Shown: positions 25,546-38,800 of the stretch, one piece after another
Layout: the number at the start of each line of letters is the position of its first letter
Numbering within the stretch: position 1 is the first letter of the stretch
Origin: Carboxylicivirga litoralis
GTDB lineage: Bacteria > Bacteroidota > Bacteroidia > Bacteroidales > Marinilabiliaceae
Direction: 5' to 3'
Assembly (NCBI RefSeq): GCF_025499605.1
Contig: NZ_JAFMVC010000027.1
Span: forward strand, 1 to 61,138
Length of the DNA: 61,138 nt
Program-made: the position numbers and the translations under genes
The notes under the pieces: generated by a model
Databases searched by the model: none
The model's input: the letters and a program-made list of their open reading frames with translations, nothing else
Told to the model about the DNA's origin: nothing

Positions 25546-26517
25546 TTAGTTGTTAATCCGTTTTTTAGTTATTATTAGTTTATCATCATTCATTCTGTAG
25601 TTGAGCTGTAACACCTCACTCATAATCGCCAATAGATTATAAAGTGTCTCTTCTTTTCTCAGGCGCAGAGAAAAGGTTTTACCTCTAAAGTCAGCCGTAG
25701 TGCAAATCACTTCTACACCATACCAATGCTCAATTTTACGGCAAACGTCCTCCATGGTATCATCCTTAAAAATGAGACTCCCATTCGTCCAGGCTAACCC
25801 CATTCCTAAATCGAAACGTTTTTTCGTGAGAACCGATGCCGCTTTATTGTATTCCACGCTTTCACCGGGCACCAAAACCATTCCCTCATCTGTACTTTCA
25901 ACCTTTATCTTACCTTCAAGAAGCGAAGAGCGCACAAACGGTTCGTCCAGATAATTTCTTACCATAAACTGTGTCCCTAACGCTTCAACAGTTATCGAAT
26001 CTGAAGAGACAACAAAAGGCAAAGAAGGATTTTTAAATACATCAAAGTATACTTCTCCTGTCACTTGAACATTACGCTGATTCACCCCATAACTTAAGTT
26101 ATAGCTTAGCGTTGAAAGCGCATTCATGTGAACTTCGGTGCCATCAGGTAAAAAGAAATGAGCCCTGTCTCCCAGCTCTGTTCTAACGGTCATCAGTTGA
26201 GTATCCGCAACTTTTTGATTTATGATCACAAAAAGCAATGCTCCTATAAGAGGAAGTAAGAGTATAGCTGCTACATTTTTATAAAACTGGAGGTTCCACC
26301 AAGTCGATGTTAGATGTAGTCTCTTTGTCTGATTCGCCTCTTTAACATCAGATGTTTTGGCTGCTTCCCATTTCTCTGAAAAGTACAACGCCAATTCCTC
26401 TCTTTCAGATTCGTTATCTAACCAGCTTTCCAAATCCTGTATCGCCTCCTTACCCAACATCTTATCGGAATACAAGCGGTTTATCTTTGCGTCTATATGT
26501 GATTTATTTTCGCTCAT
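25546..26517 (-). CDS. FecR-family anti-sigma factor
   Basis: A 323-residue inner-membrane anti-sigma factor. The cytoplasmic N-terminal part (1-85) has short helices. One transmembrane segment (about 89-108, NVAAILLLPLIGALLFVII) is followed by the periplasmic FecR domain (about 120-215, TELGDRAHFFLPDGTEVHMN, VTGEVYFDV). A C-terminal domain of the type found in Bacteroidota FecR proteins (about 250-320, LRLRKEETLYNLLAIMSEVL) resembles the STN fold. It lies between the ECF sigma gene (129-base gap) and SusC 1 (75-base gap). It should hold the sigma factor inactive until SusC 1 binds its glycan. Confidence 0.93.
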   Translation of the reverse strand: MSENKSHIDAKINRLYSDKMLGKEAIQDLESWLDNESEREELALYFSEKWEAAKTSDVKEANQTKRLHLTSTWWNLQFYKNVAAILLLPLIGALLFVIINQKVADTQLMTVRTELGDRAHFFLPDGTEVHMNALSTLSYNLSYGVNQRNVQVTGEVYFDVFKNPSLPFVVSSDSITVEALGTQFMVRNYLDEPFVRSSLLEGKIKVESTDEGMVLVPGESVEYNKAASVLTKKRFDLGMGLAWTNGSLIFKDDTMEDVCRKIEHWYGVEVICTTADFRGKTFSLRLRKEETLYNLLAIMSEVLQLNYRMNDDKLIITKKRINN

Positions 26518-26646
26518 CTACATTAAATACGATTGAAGTCTTTTCATCTATTAGTGCTATTTTTATTTTTTTTCAATAAAAACTGCATCACCCTCACCAA
26601 CTGTATCTTACACGTCTACTTTTTTTTCAAACAACCCATACTTAAC

Positions 26647-27222
26647 TTATCCAGCCGCCAGGAGTACGATTAACAGGCATATCAATTCCTTCAGATTCTT
26701 TTTAAGAATCTTTGTAGAATTGTACATATGCGCATTTACAGTATGTTCACTAATACCCAGCATATTGGCAATAGCTTTATAGCTCATGCCTTCCATCTTA
26801 TTGAGCATAAATATTTCACGCCCCTTAGCCGGAAGCTCTTCAATACATTTGAATACCTGCTGCTCTACCTCTTTATATTCTATAGACTCGACGGTTGAGT
26901 CATCAATATCCTGACTGCTTGCAATGGTTTCCTCAATATACTTGCGCTGACGAATAAGCTTTCGCATGTGATCAATCATCAGATTTCGGGCCACGGTAAA
27001 GATGAATGCCCCCAATGAAGCATCCTGTTTCAGAGTTTTCCGCTTATTCCAGATGATGAGAAATACCTCCTGCACGAGGCTTTCTACATCTTCTTCTTTA
27101 GGAAGACTTTGCTGAATAAAATTCAAAAGACGTAATCTATAGTTCGATACGATCCAGGCAACAGCCTTTTCATCACCATCGAGCAACTGTGAAACTATTT
27201 TTACTTCTTTATTATCTTTCAT
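26647..27222 (-). CDS. ECF-type RNA polymerase sigma factor (SusC/FecR-linked)
   Basis: A 191-residue sigma-70 family protein. Region 2 is at about 20-90 (DVESLVQEVFLIIWNKRKTL, FTVARNLMIDHMRK) and region 4 at about 125-175 (MLNKMEGMSYKAIANMLGIS). It ends in a short hydrophobic tail (ELICLLIVLLAAG), which could favour membrane proximity. A GTG one codon earlier (27225) is possible; I chose the ATG at 27222. The gene begins about 34 bases after the upstream sulfatase stop and precedes FecR. It probably activates the SusC/D genes and possibly the rest of the array. Confidence 0.92.
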   Translation of the reverse strand: MKDNKEVKIVSQLLDGDEKAVAWIVSNYRLRLLNFIQQSLPKEEDVESLVQEVFLIIWNKRKTLKQDASLGAFIFTVARNLMIDHMRKLIRQRKYIEETIASSQDIDDSTVESIEYKEVEQQVFKCIEELPAKGREIFMLNKMEGMSYKAIANMLGISEHTVNAHMYNSTKILKKNLKELICLLIVLLAAG

Positions 27223-27256
27223 CACTAACTATCAGTAACATCGTAAACTATTCCGC

Positions 27257-28816
27257 CTATAACTGTACCTCATCGGGCCAGGGTACTATCTGTCCATTTT
27301 GTTTGTTTGAGGGCCTTTGGGCATTCACACTTCGCAAATAATCACCCAGCTTTTTCGCCAACTCTTTAACGATTTGAGGGTGTTCAGCTGCCAGGTTGTT
27401 TGTCTCTCCAATATCCTGATGTATATTAAACAGCTCAAAGTGCTGGTCACTATACCAATAAATCAGTTTCCACTGGCCACTTCGAATGGTGCTGGTGGTT
27501 CCGATACCAGGCCCGTGTCCGCCCCATTTGTTCGGAAAATGCCAGAAAAGTTCACGGTCTGTTGCTGTACTTCCTTCCTGCAATAGCATAGGCACAAAGC
27601 TCACACCATCAATCTCCTGCTTCGGAATTACATTTATTATGCCTGCCATTTCAAGTATCGAAGGATAAAAATCTTCGATAATCAGGTAATCATCACATTT
27701 AGTTTTTGGCTGAACTGTACCCGGCCATTTTACTATCATCGGCTCCCGAATACCCCCTTCGTATGCTGAACCTTTACCGCTATTAAGTGGTGCGTTATGC
27801 ACATGCAATTCACCTCCACGGGCATGTGCACTCAGGCCACCATTATCGGACATAAATAATATAATGGTATTATCATCAATGCCTTTCTGCTCTAGATAAT
27901 CCATTAAATCACCTAAGCTCTTATCCATGCCTTCTACCATCGATGCATAACGTGCTTCAGTTTCGTCAAGTCCTTGACTCTTGTATTTCTGATAGAACCG
28001 ATTATCTGCTTCAATAGGCACATGAACAGTATAATGAGCCATGTAGAGGAAAAAAGGTTTATCGATGCTCAACGCACTATCCAAAGCCAGTTTTGCTTCG
28101 ATAGTTAATACTTCCGTCAGATTGATGTCCTGACCATGATACTTCTCCAGCCCCGGTATCGCCCATACATTAAGCGGAATACCATTCTCATCATGACCGT
28201 AGTTTTTAAGCCCCTGATAAGTGGCAGGTCCTCCCGCAGCATGACCTGCAATGTTTATATCAAATCCTAGATTACAAGGATTAGCCGATGGCGTTGTCAA
28301 AGCTCCAAAATGGGCCTTCCCTGCATGAATGGTAAAATAACCATTGTCCTTTAAGACCTGTGGTAGCGGAGTGGTGGCAACCGCATACTCAATCGAGTCA
28401 GCGGTCTGTATACCATTCATATCCCACTTTGGAAACTCCAATATTTCATCCTTCGCATCCTGCGACACGCCTCGTCTAAGTGTCCAGTTAGTGACTCTGT
28501 GACGGGCGGCATTCATACCACTCATCAGACTTACGCGAGTTGGAGAACAGACAGCACAGGCATACGCTTGGGTAAATTTCATTCCCTGTTGAGCCAAACG
28601 CTCCATATTTGGTGTATGGTACTTATCGTTGAGTGGTGTTCTTTCGGTCCAAAAGGGCACTGATGTATCCTGCCAACCCATATCATCCACCAAAAACAAG
28701 ATAATATTGGGTTGCTCTTTCTCTTTATCAACGACACTGCTGCAACTGGTTAAAACAGCCAGCCATGCAATAGAAAGCAAGACAATACTATGCATGATAA
28801 AACGTGTTTTTTTCAT
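27257..28816 (-). CDS. Lipoprotein sulfatase (S1 family), sulfatase 2
   Basis: A 519-residue glycan sulfatase with lipoprotein signal (LAVLTSC, lipid Cys at 25). The active-site motif is CSPTR, with the formylglycine Cys at about 90, so it belongs to the S1 branch with Thr in the motif. Metal-site LVDDMGWQD lies at about 42-50 and MSDNGGLSAH further on. The longest frame starts with TTG at 28822 inside the preceding stop codon; the ATG at 28816 gives the cleaner signal peptide. It follows the GH20-like gene almost without a gap and precedes the sigma factor. It differs clearly from sulfatases 1 and 3, so a different sulfate position is likely. Confidence 0.87.
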   Translation of the reverse strand: MKKTRFIMHSIVLLSIAWLAVLTSCSSVVDKEKEQPNIILFLVDDMGWQDTSVPFWTERTPLNDKYHTPNMERLAQQGMKFTQAYACAVCSPTRVSLMSGMNAARHRVTNWTLRRGVSQDAKDEILEFPKWDMNGIQTADSIEYAVATTPLPQVLKDNGYFTIHAGKAHFGALTTPSANPCNLGFDINIAGHAAGGPATYQGLKNYGHDENGIPLNVWAIPGLEKYHGQDINLTEVLTIEAKLALDSALSIDKPFFLYMAHYTVHVPIEADNRFYQKYKSQGLDETEARYASMVEGMDKSLGDLMDYLEQKGIDDNTIILFMSDNGGLSAHARGGELHVHNAPLNSGKGSAYEGGIREPMIVKWPGTVQPKTKCDDYLIIEDFYPSILEMAGIINVIPKQEIDGVSFVPMLLQEGSTATDRELFWHFPNKWGGHGPGIGTTSTIRSGQWKLIYWYSDQHFELFNIHQDIGETNNLAAEHPQIVKELAKKLGDYLRSVNAQRPSNKQNGQIVPWPDEVQL

Positions 28817-28818
28817 AG

Positions 28819-30765
28819 TCAATTATTAGTTCGATAGGCATTTTCAATGGGTTCGAATCCGCGAAGACTATTTTGCAAACCTCCAGGTCGGTTCCTTTGT
28901 ATCCATAATCGTCTGAATTGTGCCAGCAAGGCATCCCAATCTTCCTGCATGATTTCTTTTACAGAATCACTAGCATGACTCATTTTATTATCAGGCAACA
29001 GTAAGCGTTCTTTGGCCATCAGAGCACTGTGACGCGCAAAACCAGCGGCCAGTTGAAGTTCCTCAATTAGTAATTGTTGCTCTTTATTATAGGCCGGACA
29101 ACATTCTAGTTGCTCAATTAACATATTTAACTTCTGCAGAACAGCTTCGGTATTCTCTGCATTAACATGCTCCAATCTAGGAGTGGATAACGGATCATCG
29201 GGAGAACGAAGGATATCGTAAAATACATTGACGTACTTTTGAATATCTCCATCATATAATTTATAAACACTTCCGAGTTCCATTATAAGTTGAGCCAGCT
29301 CAGTGTTTGGATGCTTCATGAGTGAATAAGCCAGGTGAGTATTTACATCCAATGACTCGTTTGCTTCCACCGCCCAAGATAATCCGGCACCATATATGAT
29401 GGCGGGATAACTGATGACAAAGGGCTGCCAATGGCCAAAGTCGCCCCAATCGGTGATTAAATAACCACTAGCCTCATACTTTTTGCCTGCCTTTGCTGCT
29501 TTTAAAAGGTTTGCCTGTGCATTGGGCCATCGACCAATGAAGGACTGCCAGCTGGAAGTACCCGGACAAACATAGAAAGGCACTCCGGCATCGTGCATCT
29601 TGCGACTGTTTTTTTCAAACGGGTACCACGAACGGTAGCCCCAAACCAAACAAGTCAGATCTTCAGGTAGGCGGTGCAATTGTTTAGGATAGTTGAGTAT
29701 AATGTCTGCCCACATTTGAGGCTGATACCCCTTTGTACTTAAATAATTTGTCAGTTCAGACATGTAGCTGATGTACACTTCGCCTTTCCCTTGTTCATCG
29801 CAGGCCTCTTTCGAACGCCCATGTCCCAGTTCCCATGGCTCATCACCACCAATATTGACCGTTTTAGATGAGAAGTTAGGTAACAACTCATCGTATAGAC
29901 TTTCAACGAGCTCCATAGAACGCGGATCAACCGGATTCAAAGTGGTGCGTCGTTGCAAATGATGAGGCCCATCCTTTTGTACCTTTTCCAATTCAGCCAG
30001 ATGCTGGTAGTCGGCATGCTCCAACCAACGCTCCATATGTCCTAATGAGTTTTGGTTGGCCACCAATTCGATAAAGCGCTCCTGGCAATACTCATTAATT
30101 GTTATAATATCTTCAGCAGTATAGGGCGAATAATCCTGCCATACTTTCTGATGTTTTTGATAAGCAAAAGTATGCTCAGTATAAAGCTGCAACTGGTTGA
30201 TTTTCCATTCTGCCAAATGATCGATCATCTGAAATAAAGTAGTTAATGTGGGTACTTTATCCCGGGTCACGTCCAACATAAACCCGCGGTTGTTAAAGTC
30301 AGGGTAATCGGTTATGGATACAAGTGGTAAATATCCGGCTTCCTCAGCGTAACGAATGATCTGCTTCAACGTTTGAAATCCATTATATACGCCAGCCAGA
30401 TCCACTCCCACTAGTTCAATTTGATTAGCCGCAATCAGCAGTCGATAACCTTGTTCTTTTAGGTCTAGATCTCCATCAATACTTACTTTCATAATGGGAG
30501 ATTCGCCATTGGCACAAGCTCTTGTAATATTCCAGTTCAGACCGATATTCTGAAACGCAGCACGTACTTTTTTGAGTTCAGATAATAACCGCACATCTTT
30601 AATATCGCCAGATAGTTCAATACGTCCGGCATGACCATTAAACGCCCCATCTTCCACCTTAATAGCTTGCGGAAATGGCAATAAGAAATCTTTAACTGAA
30701 TTAGTGGCAAAACCAGTCAGCCCAATGAGCCAACTGGTTATCATTATCATTAGATGTTTTTTCAT
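28819..30765 (-). CDS. Divergent GH20-like beta-N-acetylhexosaminidase
   Basis: A 648-residue secreted protein (signal peptide ending TGFA). It has a GH20b-like N-terminal domain (about 25-145, VYNGFQTLKQIIRYA) and a barrel starting NNRGFMLDVTRDKVPT. The catalytic Asp-Glu pair is D308-E309 in VNIGGDEPWELG, as in GH20. It lacks the usual HWHLTDD motif; instead it reads QLYTEHTFAY and ANQNSLGHMERWLEH. It therefore belongs to an atypical GH20-related clade and may accept a modified or internal HexNAc. It lies between sulfatases 3 and 2 in a tight cluster, suggesting action on a desulfated HexNAc. Family confidence is good, substrate unknown. Confidence 0.75.
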   Translation of the reverse strand: MKKHLMIMITSWLIGLTGFATNSVKDFLLPFPQAIKVEDGAFNGHAGRIELSGDIKDVRLLSELKKVRAAFQNIGLNWNITRACANGESPIMKVSIDGDLDLKEQGYRLLIAANQIELVGVDLAGVYNGFQTLKQIIRYAEEAGYLPLVSITDYPDFNNRGFMLDVTRDKVPTLTTLFQMIDHLAEWKINQLQLYTEHTFAYQKHQKVWQDYSPYTAEDIITINEYCQERFIELVANQNSLGHMERWLEHADYQHLAELEKVQKDGPHHLQRRTTLNPVDPRSMELVESLYDELLPNFSSKTVNIGGDEPWELGHGRSKEACDEQGKGEVYISYMSELTNYLSTKGYQPQMWADIILNYPKQLHRLPEDLTCLVWGYRSWYPFEKNSRKMHDAGVPFYVCPGTSSWQSFIGRWPNAQANLLKAAKAGKKYEASGYLITDWGDFGHWQPFVISYPAIIYGAGLSWAVEANESLDVNTHLAYSLMKHPNTELAQLIMELGSVYKLYDGDIQKYVNVFYDILRSPDDPLSTPRLEHVNAENTEAVLQKLNMLIEQLECCPAYNKEQQLLIEELQLAAGFARHSALMAKERLLLPDNKMSHASDSVKEIMQEDWDALLAQFRRLWIQRNRPGGLQNSLRGFEPIENAYRTNN

Positions 30766-30789
30766 AATTGGGGATTGAAAGTGTAGAGA

Positions 30790-32346
30790 TTAGTAGGTAC
30801 TTAAATCGGTATCCTCATACTTCTCTTGTAGTTCCTTTAGCTGCTTTTTCAGCTTCCTAATCAAACCCTGCATCGATGGATGCTCATAAAGGTTAACCAT
30901 CTCATTAGGATCGTCGACTAAATCGTATAGCTCCCATTTGTCAATGTCGTTGTAGAAATGAATTAACTTATAACGGCCGGTGCGTATGCCATAATGACGC
31001 TTCACCATGTGCTCGTTGGGGAACTCGTAGTAGTGATAATAAATAGCCTCACGCCAATCAGCGTCTTTATCATTAAAGAGTTTGACCAGGCTTTCGCCTT
31101 GCATATCGGCAGGCACTTTCAGACCAGCAACATCTAAAAACGTGGGTGCATAGTCAATGTTCTGCACTAACTGATGCAATTGCGTTTTGGGCTTAATGAC
31201 CTTTGGGTAGCGCATCACTAAAGGCGTTCGCAACGATTGTTCGTACATAAAACGCTTGTCAAACCAACCGTGCTCACCCATGTAGAAGCCCTGATCGGAA
31301 GTATAGACAATCAATGTATTATCCAACTCACCTTTTTCTTCCAGGTAATTCAATAAACGTCCGACATTATTGTCAACTGATGCCACACAGCGCAGGTAAT
31401 CCTGCATGTAACGCTGATATTTGTATAGTGCCAGCTCTTTGCCTTCGAGGTTTCTCGACTTGAAATCTTCAATAATAGGATCATATTCTTTGTCCCAGGC
31501 CTCACGTTGTTCAGGTGTCAGCTGGGCGATCATGTGTTCGTAGTTCTTACGATACTTAGTTTGAATTTCTTCTTCTTCATCCAATAATTTAAGATCATAT
31601 ACCAAATCCATATCATTGGCAATGTGCATGCGTTGTTCCGCTGCTGCCTGACGGTTCTGATAATCATCAAAGAATGTTTCAGGCACATCAAACTCCCTGT
31701 TTTTAAACAGATGAAACAAAGCTGTGTCGGGTTGCCAGATACGGTGTGTAGCCTTATGGTGCACTAACAGGCAGAAAGGTTTTTCTGCATCTCGATTTTC
31801 AAGCCAGTTGATGCTTTTATCTGTAATCACATTGGTTACATAACCATCTGAAGGAATCGTATCTCCATTAGTGATAAAATCAGAGTTATAGTAATCTCCC
31901 TGGTCAATTAACACCTCGTAGTTATCGAATCCGGTGGGCAAACTTTTCAAATGCCATTTACCCACAATGCTGGTTTGATAACCATTTGCACGCAATAACT
32001 TTGGAAAAGTCACCTGATTGCCATCAAAGGTTAACGAATTGTTGATGTGCCCGTTTTTATGGCTATGTTTACCCGTGAGCATAACGGCACGGCTCGGTCC
32101 GCAAATCGAATTAGTCACGAAACTATTTCTGAAAATCGCACCTTCTTCGCCAATCCTGTCCAGATTAGGCGTCTCAATAAAACGATTATCGTATGCACTG
32201 AAAGTTTGCAAAGAATGATCATCCGTCATGATGAAGAGGATATTTGGCTTCTTTTGGTCTTGCTGGTTCTTTGTTGACTGACAGCTTGAGAACAGTATGG
32301 CGACAAGCGCCATACATAAAGCCATCTGTATATATTGTTTTTTCAT
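30790..32346 (-). CDS. Lipoprotein sulfatase (S1 family), probably N-acetylglucosamine-6-sulfatase type, sulfatase 3
   Basis: A 518-residue lipoprotein (LFSSC, lipid Cys22). Active-site motif CGPSR with formylglycine Cys82; metal ligands MTDDHS at 40-45; second site YTSDQGFYMGEHGWFDKR. The CGPSR form, the TGKHSHKNGH stretch and the long helical insert before SDQGF resemble S1 enzymes that remove 6-O-sulfate from GlcNAc (subfamily S1_11, recalled knowledge). It lies between the GH20-like and GH2 genes. GlcNAc-6-sulfate is a hallmark of sulfated mucin and keratan chains, so this gene is strong context evidence for that substrate. The subfamily call needs a SulfAtlas search. Confidence 0.83.
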   Translation of the reverse strand: MKKQYIQMALCMALVAILFSSCQSTKNQQDQKKPNILFIMTDDHSLQTFSAYDNRFIETPNLDRIGEEGAIFRNSFVTNSICGPSRAVMLTGKHSHKNGHINNSLTFDGNQVTFPKLLRANGYQTSIVGKWHLKSLPTGFDNYEVLIDQGDYYNSDFITNGDTIPSDGYVTNVITDKSINWLENRDAEKPFCLLVHHKATHRIWQPDTALFHLFKNREFDVPETFFDDYQNRQAAAEQRMHIANDMDLVYDLKLLDEEEEIQTKYRKNYEHMIAQLTPEQREAWDKEYDPIIEDFKSRNLEGKELALYKYQRYMQDYLRCVASVDNNVGRLLNYLEEKGELDNTLIVYTSDQGFYMGEHGWFDKRFMYEQSLRTPLVMRYPKVIKPKTQLHQLVQNIDYAPTFLDVAGLKVPADMQGESLVKLFNDKDADWREAIYYHYYEFPNEHMVKRHYGIRTGRYKLIHFYNDIDKWELYDLVDDPNEMVNLYEHPSMQGLIRKLKKQLKELQEKYEDTDLSTY

Positions 32347-32388
32347 TAGATATGTAGTTAGTATCTGCTTTATATGCTTGGGATTATA

Positions 32389-35571
<3,183 letters not shown>

Positions 35572-35855
35572 CTAACGTTATTTTGACAATTGTTTTTGTG
35601 TTGAATTCCTCTGTTACAAATTTATTGGGTGATAACACATGGCGTTAGAGGCAAATCCGTCAAAAACCCAAGGTTTTTTGTGCAGTAATAACAAGGATAG
35701 ATTATTCAATTTATATAGATTATTTAATCAATCCCGAATATTACAACCTGTATATCTGAGACTTATAACACCTACTATTCTAACATCAGCAAACCATTAA
35801 CGAGCTTAATAGATTTTCGTAATTTTGAACTACACTTTCATAAAAGAAGCTAATA
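35572..35855. promoter_or_regulatory. Divergent promoter region between GH2 and the HTCS
   Basis: Candidate -7 boxes: for GH2, TAAATTTG on the minus strand at 35617-35624; for the HTCS, TAATTTTG on the plus strand at 35820-35827. Neither has a TTTG -33 element at 19 bp. Between them lie a 10-bp direct repeat ATAGATTATT (35697-35706 and 35715-35724, 18 bp start to start) and an inverted repeat AAAAACC/GGTTTTT (35662-35668, 35672-35678). The direct repeat is a reasonable candidate site for the AraC-type output domain of the HTCS. Confidence 0.45.
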
Positions 35856-38800
35856 ATGCGTTCAAGACTTCTTGCTATTATTATTTTGGGATACTTCATT
35901 CAGTATATGACTGCCACTGATTATTCAATTAGTGCAGAGTATATAACTATGCAGGATGGTTTATCGGATAACAATGTTAACGCCATCCTTAAAGATCAGG
36001 CTGGATTTATATGGTTTGGTACTTCAGACGGTCTCAATCGTTATGATGGATTCAACATCAAACCCTACTATCCTGAAAAAAGTTCGCTTCATGTACTCAG
36101 CTTGTACCAATGTCCCGATGGCTACTTATGGATTGGCTCTCCCAATGGATTGTATGTTTTTGACCCTACTACAGAATCATTCCTGGCGCACATCAAAATC
36201 AATCCTGCTCCTGAAGATACTTTTAATTCTATCCCTGTAAATGGAGTTTCAGGCGATTTTAACAAGGGGTTTATTCTATCCACATCTTCGGGACTAGCTA
36301 TTCTAAAGTTTCCTGATTTTGCCAATAATATTGAAGATTACAATGTTGTATGGCGAAATAAAACCAATAGCCGAGGCCTATTATACGATACTTTTTCCTG
36401 CATTGCTAAAGCACCTGATAGCCAAATATGGATGGGTACCAATACCAACATGGTGGTTAGCTACAACCCAACCAACGATCAGTTTCATTCTTTCCCATTA
36501 AAACCCTCCAATTCTGGCCATCCAATGTTCATTGTGACCAATCTTTCATTTATTGACAATCATTTGATCATATCCACCATTGGTCATGGTATCTATATCT
36601 TAGATACAAATACCAGTAAAATAGAGGTCATCGCCCATCAACCCAATGATAATACGATTATCAGCCACAAAGATGTATACGGTGTTGTGAAGGATTATAG
36701 TGGGGACTACTGGATTGCCACCTGGGATGGTTTAGACCAGGTCCACATACTAAATAATAAAAACAGGAGTCAACACTATAATTGGGATCATCCCCTTTTT
36801 AAAGATAAACTGGAAAACCGGGTGATTTCGATTTTAGCAGACCCTTCGGGCGTTATCTGGATTGGCACGCACGGTGGTGGTGCAGTTAAAATCAACCTGG
36901 AAAAACAGTTTTTTAGCCGTATCCGCTTTAATAGTCTATACGAGGTTAAAAGCTTGAGCTCTGATTTGCAAAACAATCTCTACATAGCACTTTATCATGG
37001 GGGAATCAAGAAAACAACTCTTCCACTATCATTAGAGCCGACAAATGGCATTGAACAATTTTCTACCTCCGGCAAAGGAAATAGATTCATTCCTTCAGAC
37101 ATTGTTCTTTCATCGGTTACGGATGAATCTGGGAATATTTGGTTTGGTACATTGGAATCGTCGCTATTGTTTTATCAACCTGAAAAGGATATCGTTCGGG
37201 AGATTGAAATCAAACCAGCAAAAAAAGAAAATTGGGAAGGACGAATTCAAGCTTTAACCATTGACAGTCAAGGCCGTTTTTGGTTAGGAACCAGCAATGG
37301 CTTAATCCTTTATGATAGAAATAATAATGAGTTTCATCTGACACAAACCAATTCAAAAATTAAGTATCAACTATCGGGCAACAACATCAGGGCCATGATG
37401 GAAGATAAGGATAAAGCTCTGTGGATAGGTACAGAAAATGGTCTGAACAAGCTTATCTATCAGCAGCTTGATTCGTTTCGTTTCAATCAGTTCAACGATT
37501 TACACACCTCATCCGATATTTTGGGGAATAAAGAGGTGTGGGCACTTCATCAGATGTCGGATGGCCGTATCTGGATTGGTTATAGAAGCGCCCTTGGCTA
37601 TTACGATGCCATGCATTCAACCATTCACTTTTTTGACAAGCGGGATGGTCTTTGCCATAATTTTGTAGCTTGTTTGACTTCTCAAGCTAATGACTTATGG
37701 ATTGGGACTAACTCCGGGATTTCAAAATTAAACACCCAAACACAAATATTTACCAACTATTATATTGCCAATAACCTGCGGGCTGTATATAAAACAGCCG
37801 ATGGACAACTCATCTTTGGCAACAATAAAGGCTTGTTATACTTTCATCCGGATAGTATTCAAAAAAGGGACTATTCAACTCCAGTCTATATCACCGAAAT
37901 TGAGATACAAAACCATCCTGTCAGTGTGATGGAGACTGTCAATAAGAGAGTTCTACTGACCAAAGCTGCTCCTTATACTTCTGCCATCGAATTACATCAT
38001 CCGATAAATAGCTTTGCGGTCAACTTCGTTGGATTGTCATACCTCAATCAAAAATCGAATAAATATAAGTACCGTTTGTCAGGCTTTGAAGAAAACTGGA
38101 CCTCGGTTGATGGAACCCAAGGAACTGTTACCTTCAACAATCTGAGACCAGGTAACTATCGCTTCGAAGTTGTGGCTGCCAACTGCGATGAAGTATGGAA
38201 TGAACAACCGGCCCAACTAGCCGTCACAATTTATCCGGTCTGGTATGCCAGCTGGTGGGGACAGTTATTGATTGCGACCGCTATCATATTACTTTTAACA
38301 GGTTTCTACCGCTACCGGATGAAGCAAATCTACCGGACCAAAGATTTGGAACTGCAGAGTAAAGAGCTGGAACATGAATTGAACATCGCCCGAATAGAAA
38401 AGGACAAAGAGCATGAGCTGGCCGAAATGAAATCCCGCTTTTTCACCAATATATCTCATGAGTTACGAACGCCTCTTACATTGATACTGGCACCTGTTAA
38501 AGATTTACTAAGAAGTTCATCGCTGCCAGAATTTGCAAAAAACCAGTTGGAGACGGTTCATCAACAGGCCGCACATTTGTACGATTTAATCTCTCAACTG
38601 CTCGATTTACGCAAAGTAGAAGTGGGACAAATGCAGATCCAGGCTTCCGAAAATGATATGGTCGGGTTCATTGAAAAGATGACAGAGCGTTTTAAAGCTT
38701 TTGCGCAAGTGCGAAATGTACAGCTCATTTTTGGTTCTGATCAATCCACCGCTAAAGTTTGGTTTGATGTTGAAAAGCTGCAAATTGTGGTATCTAACCT

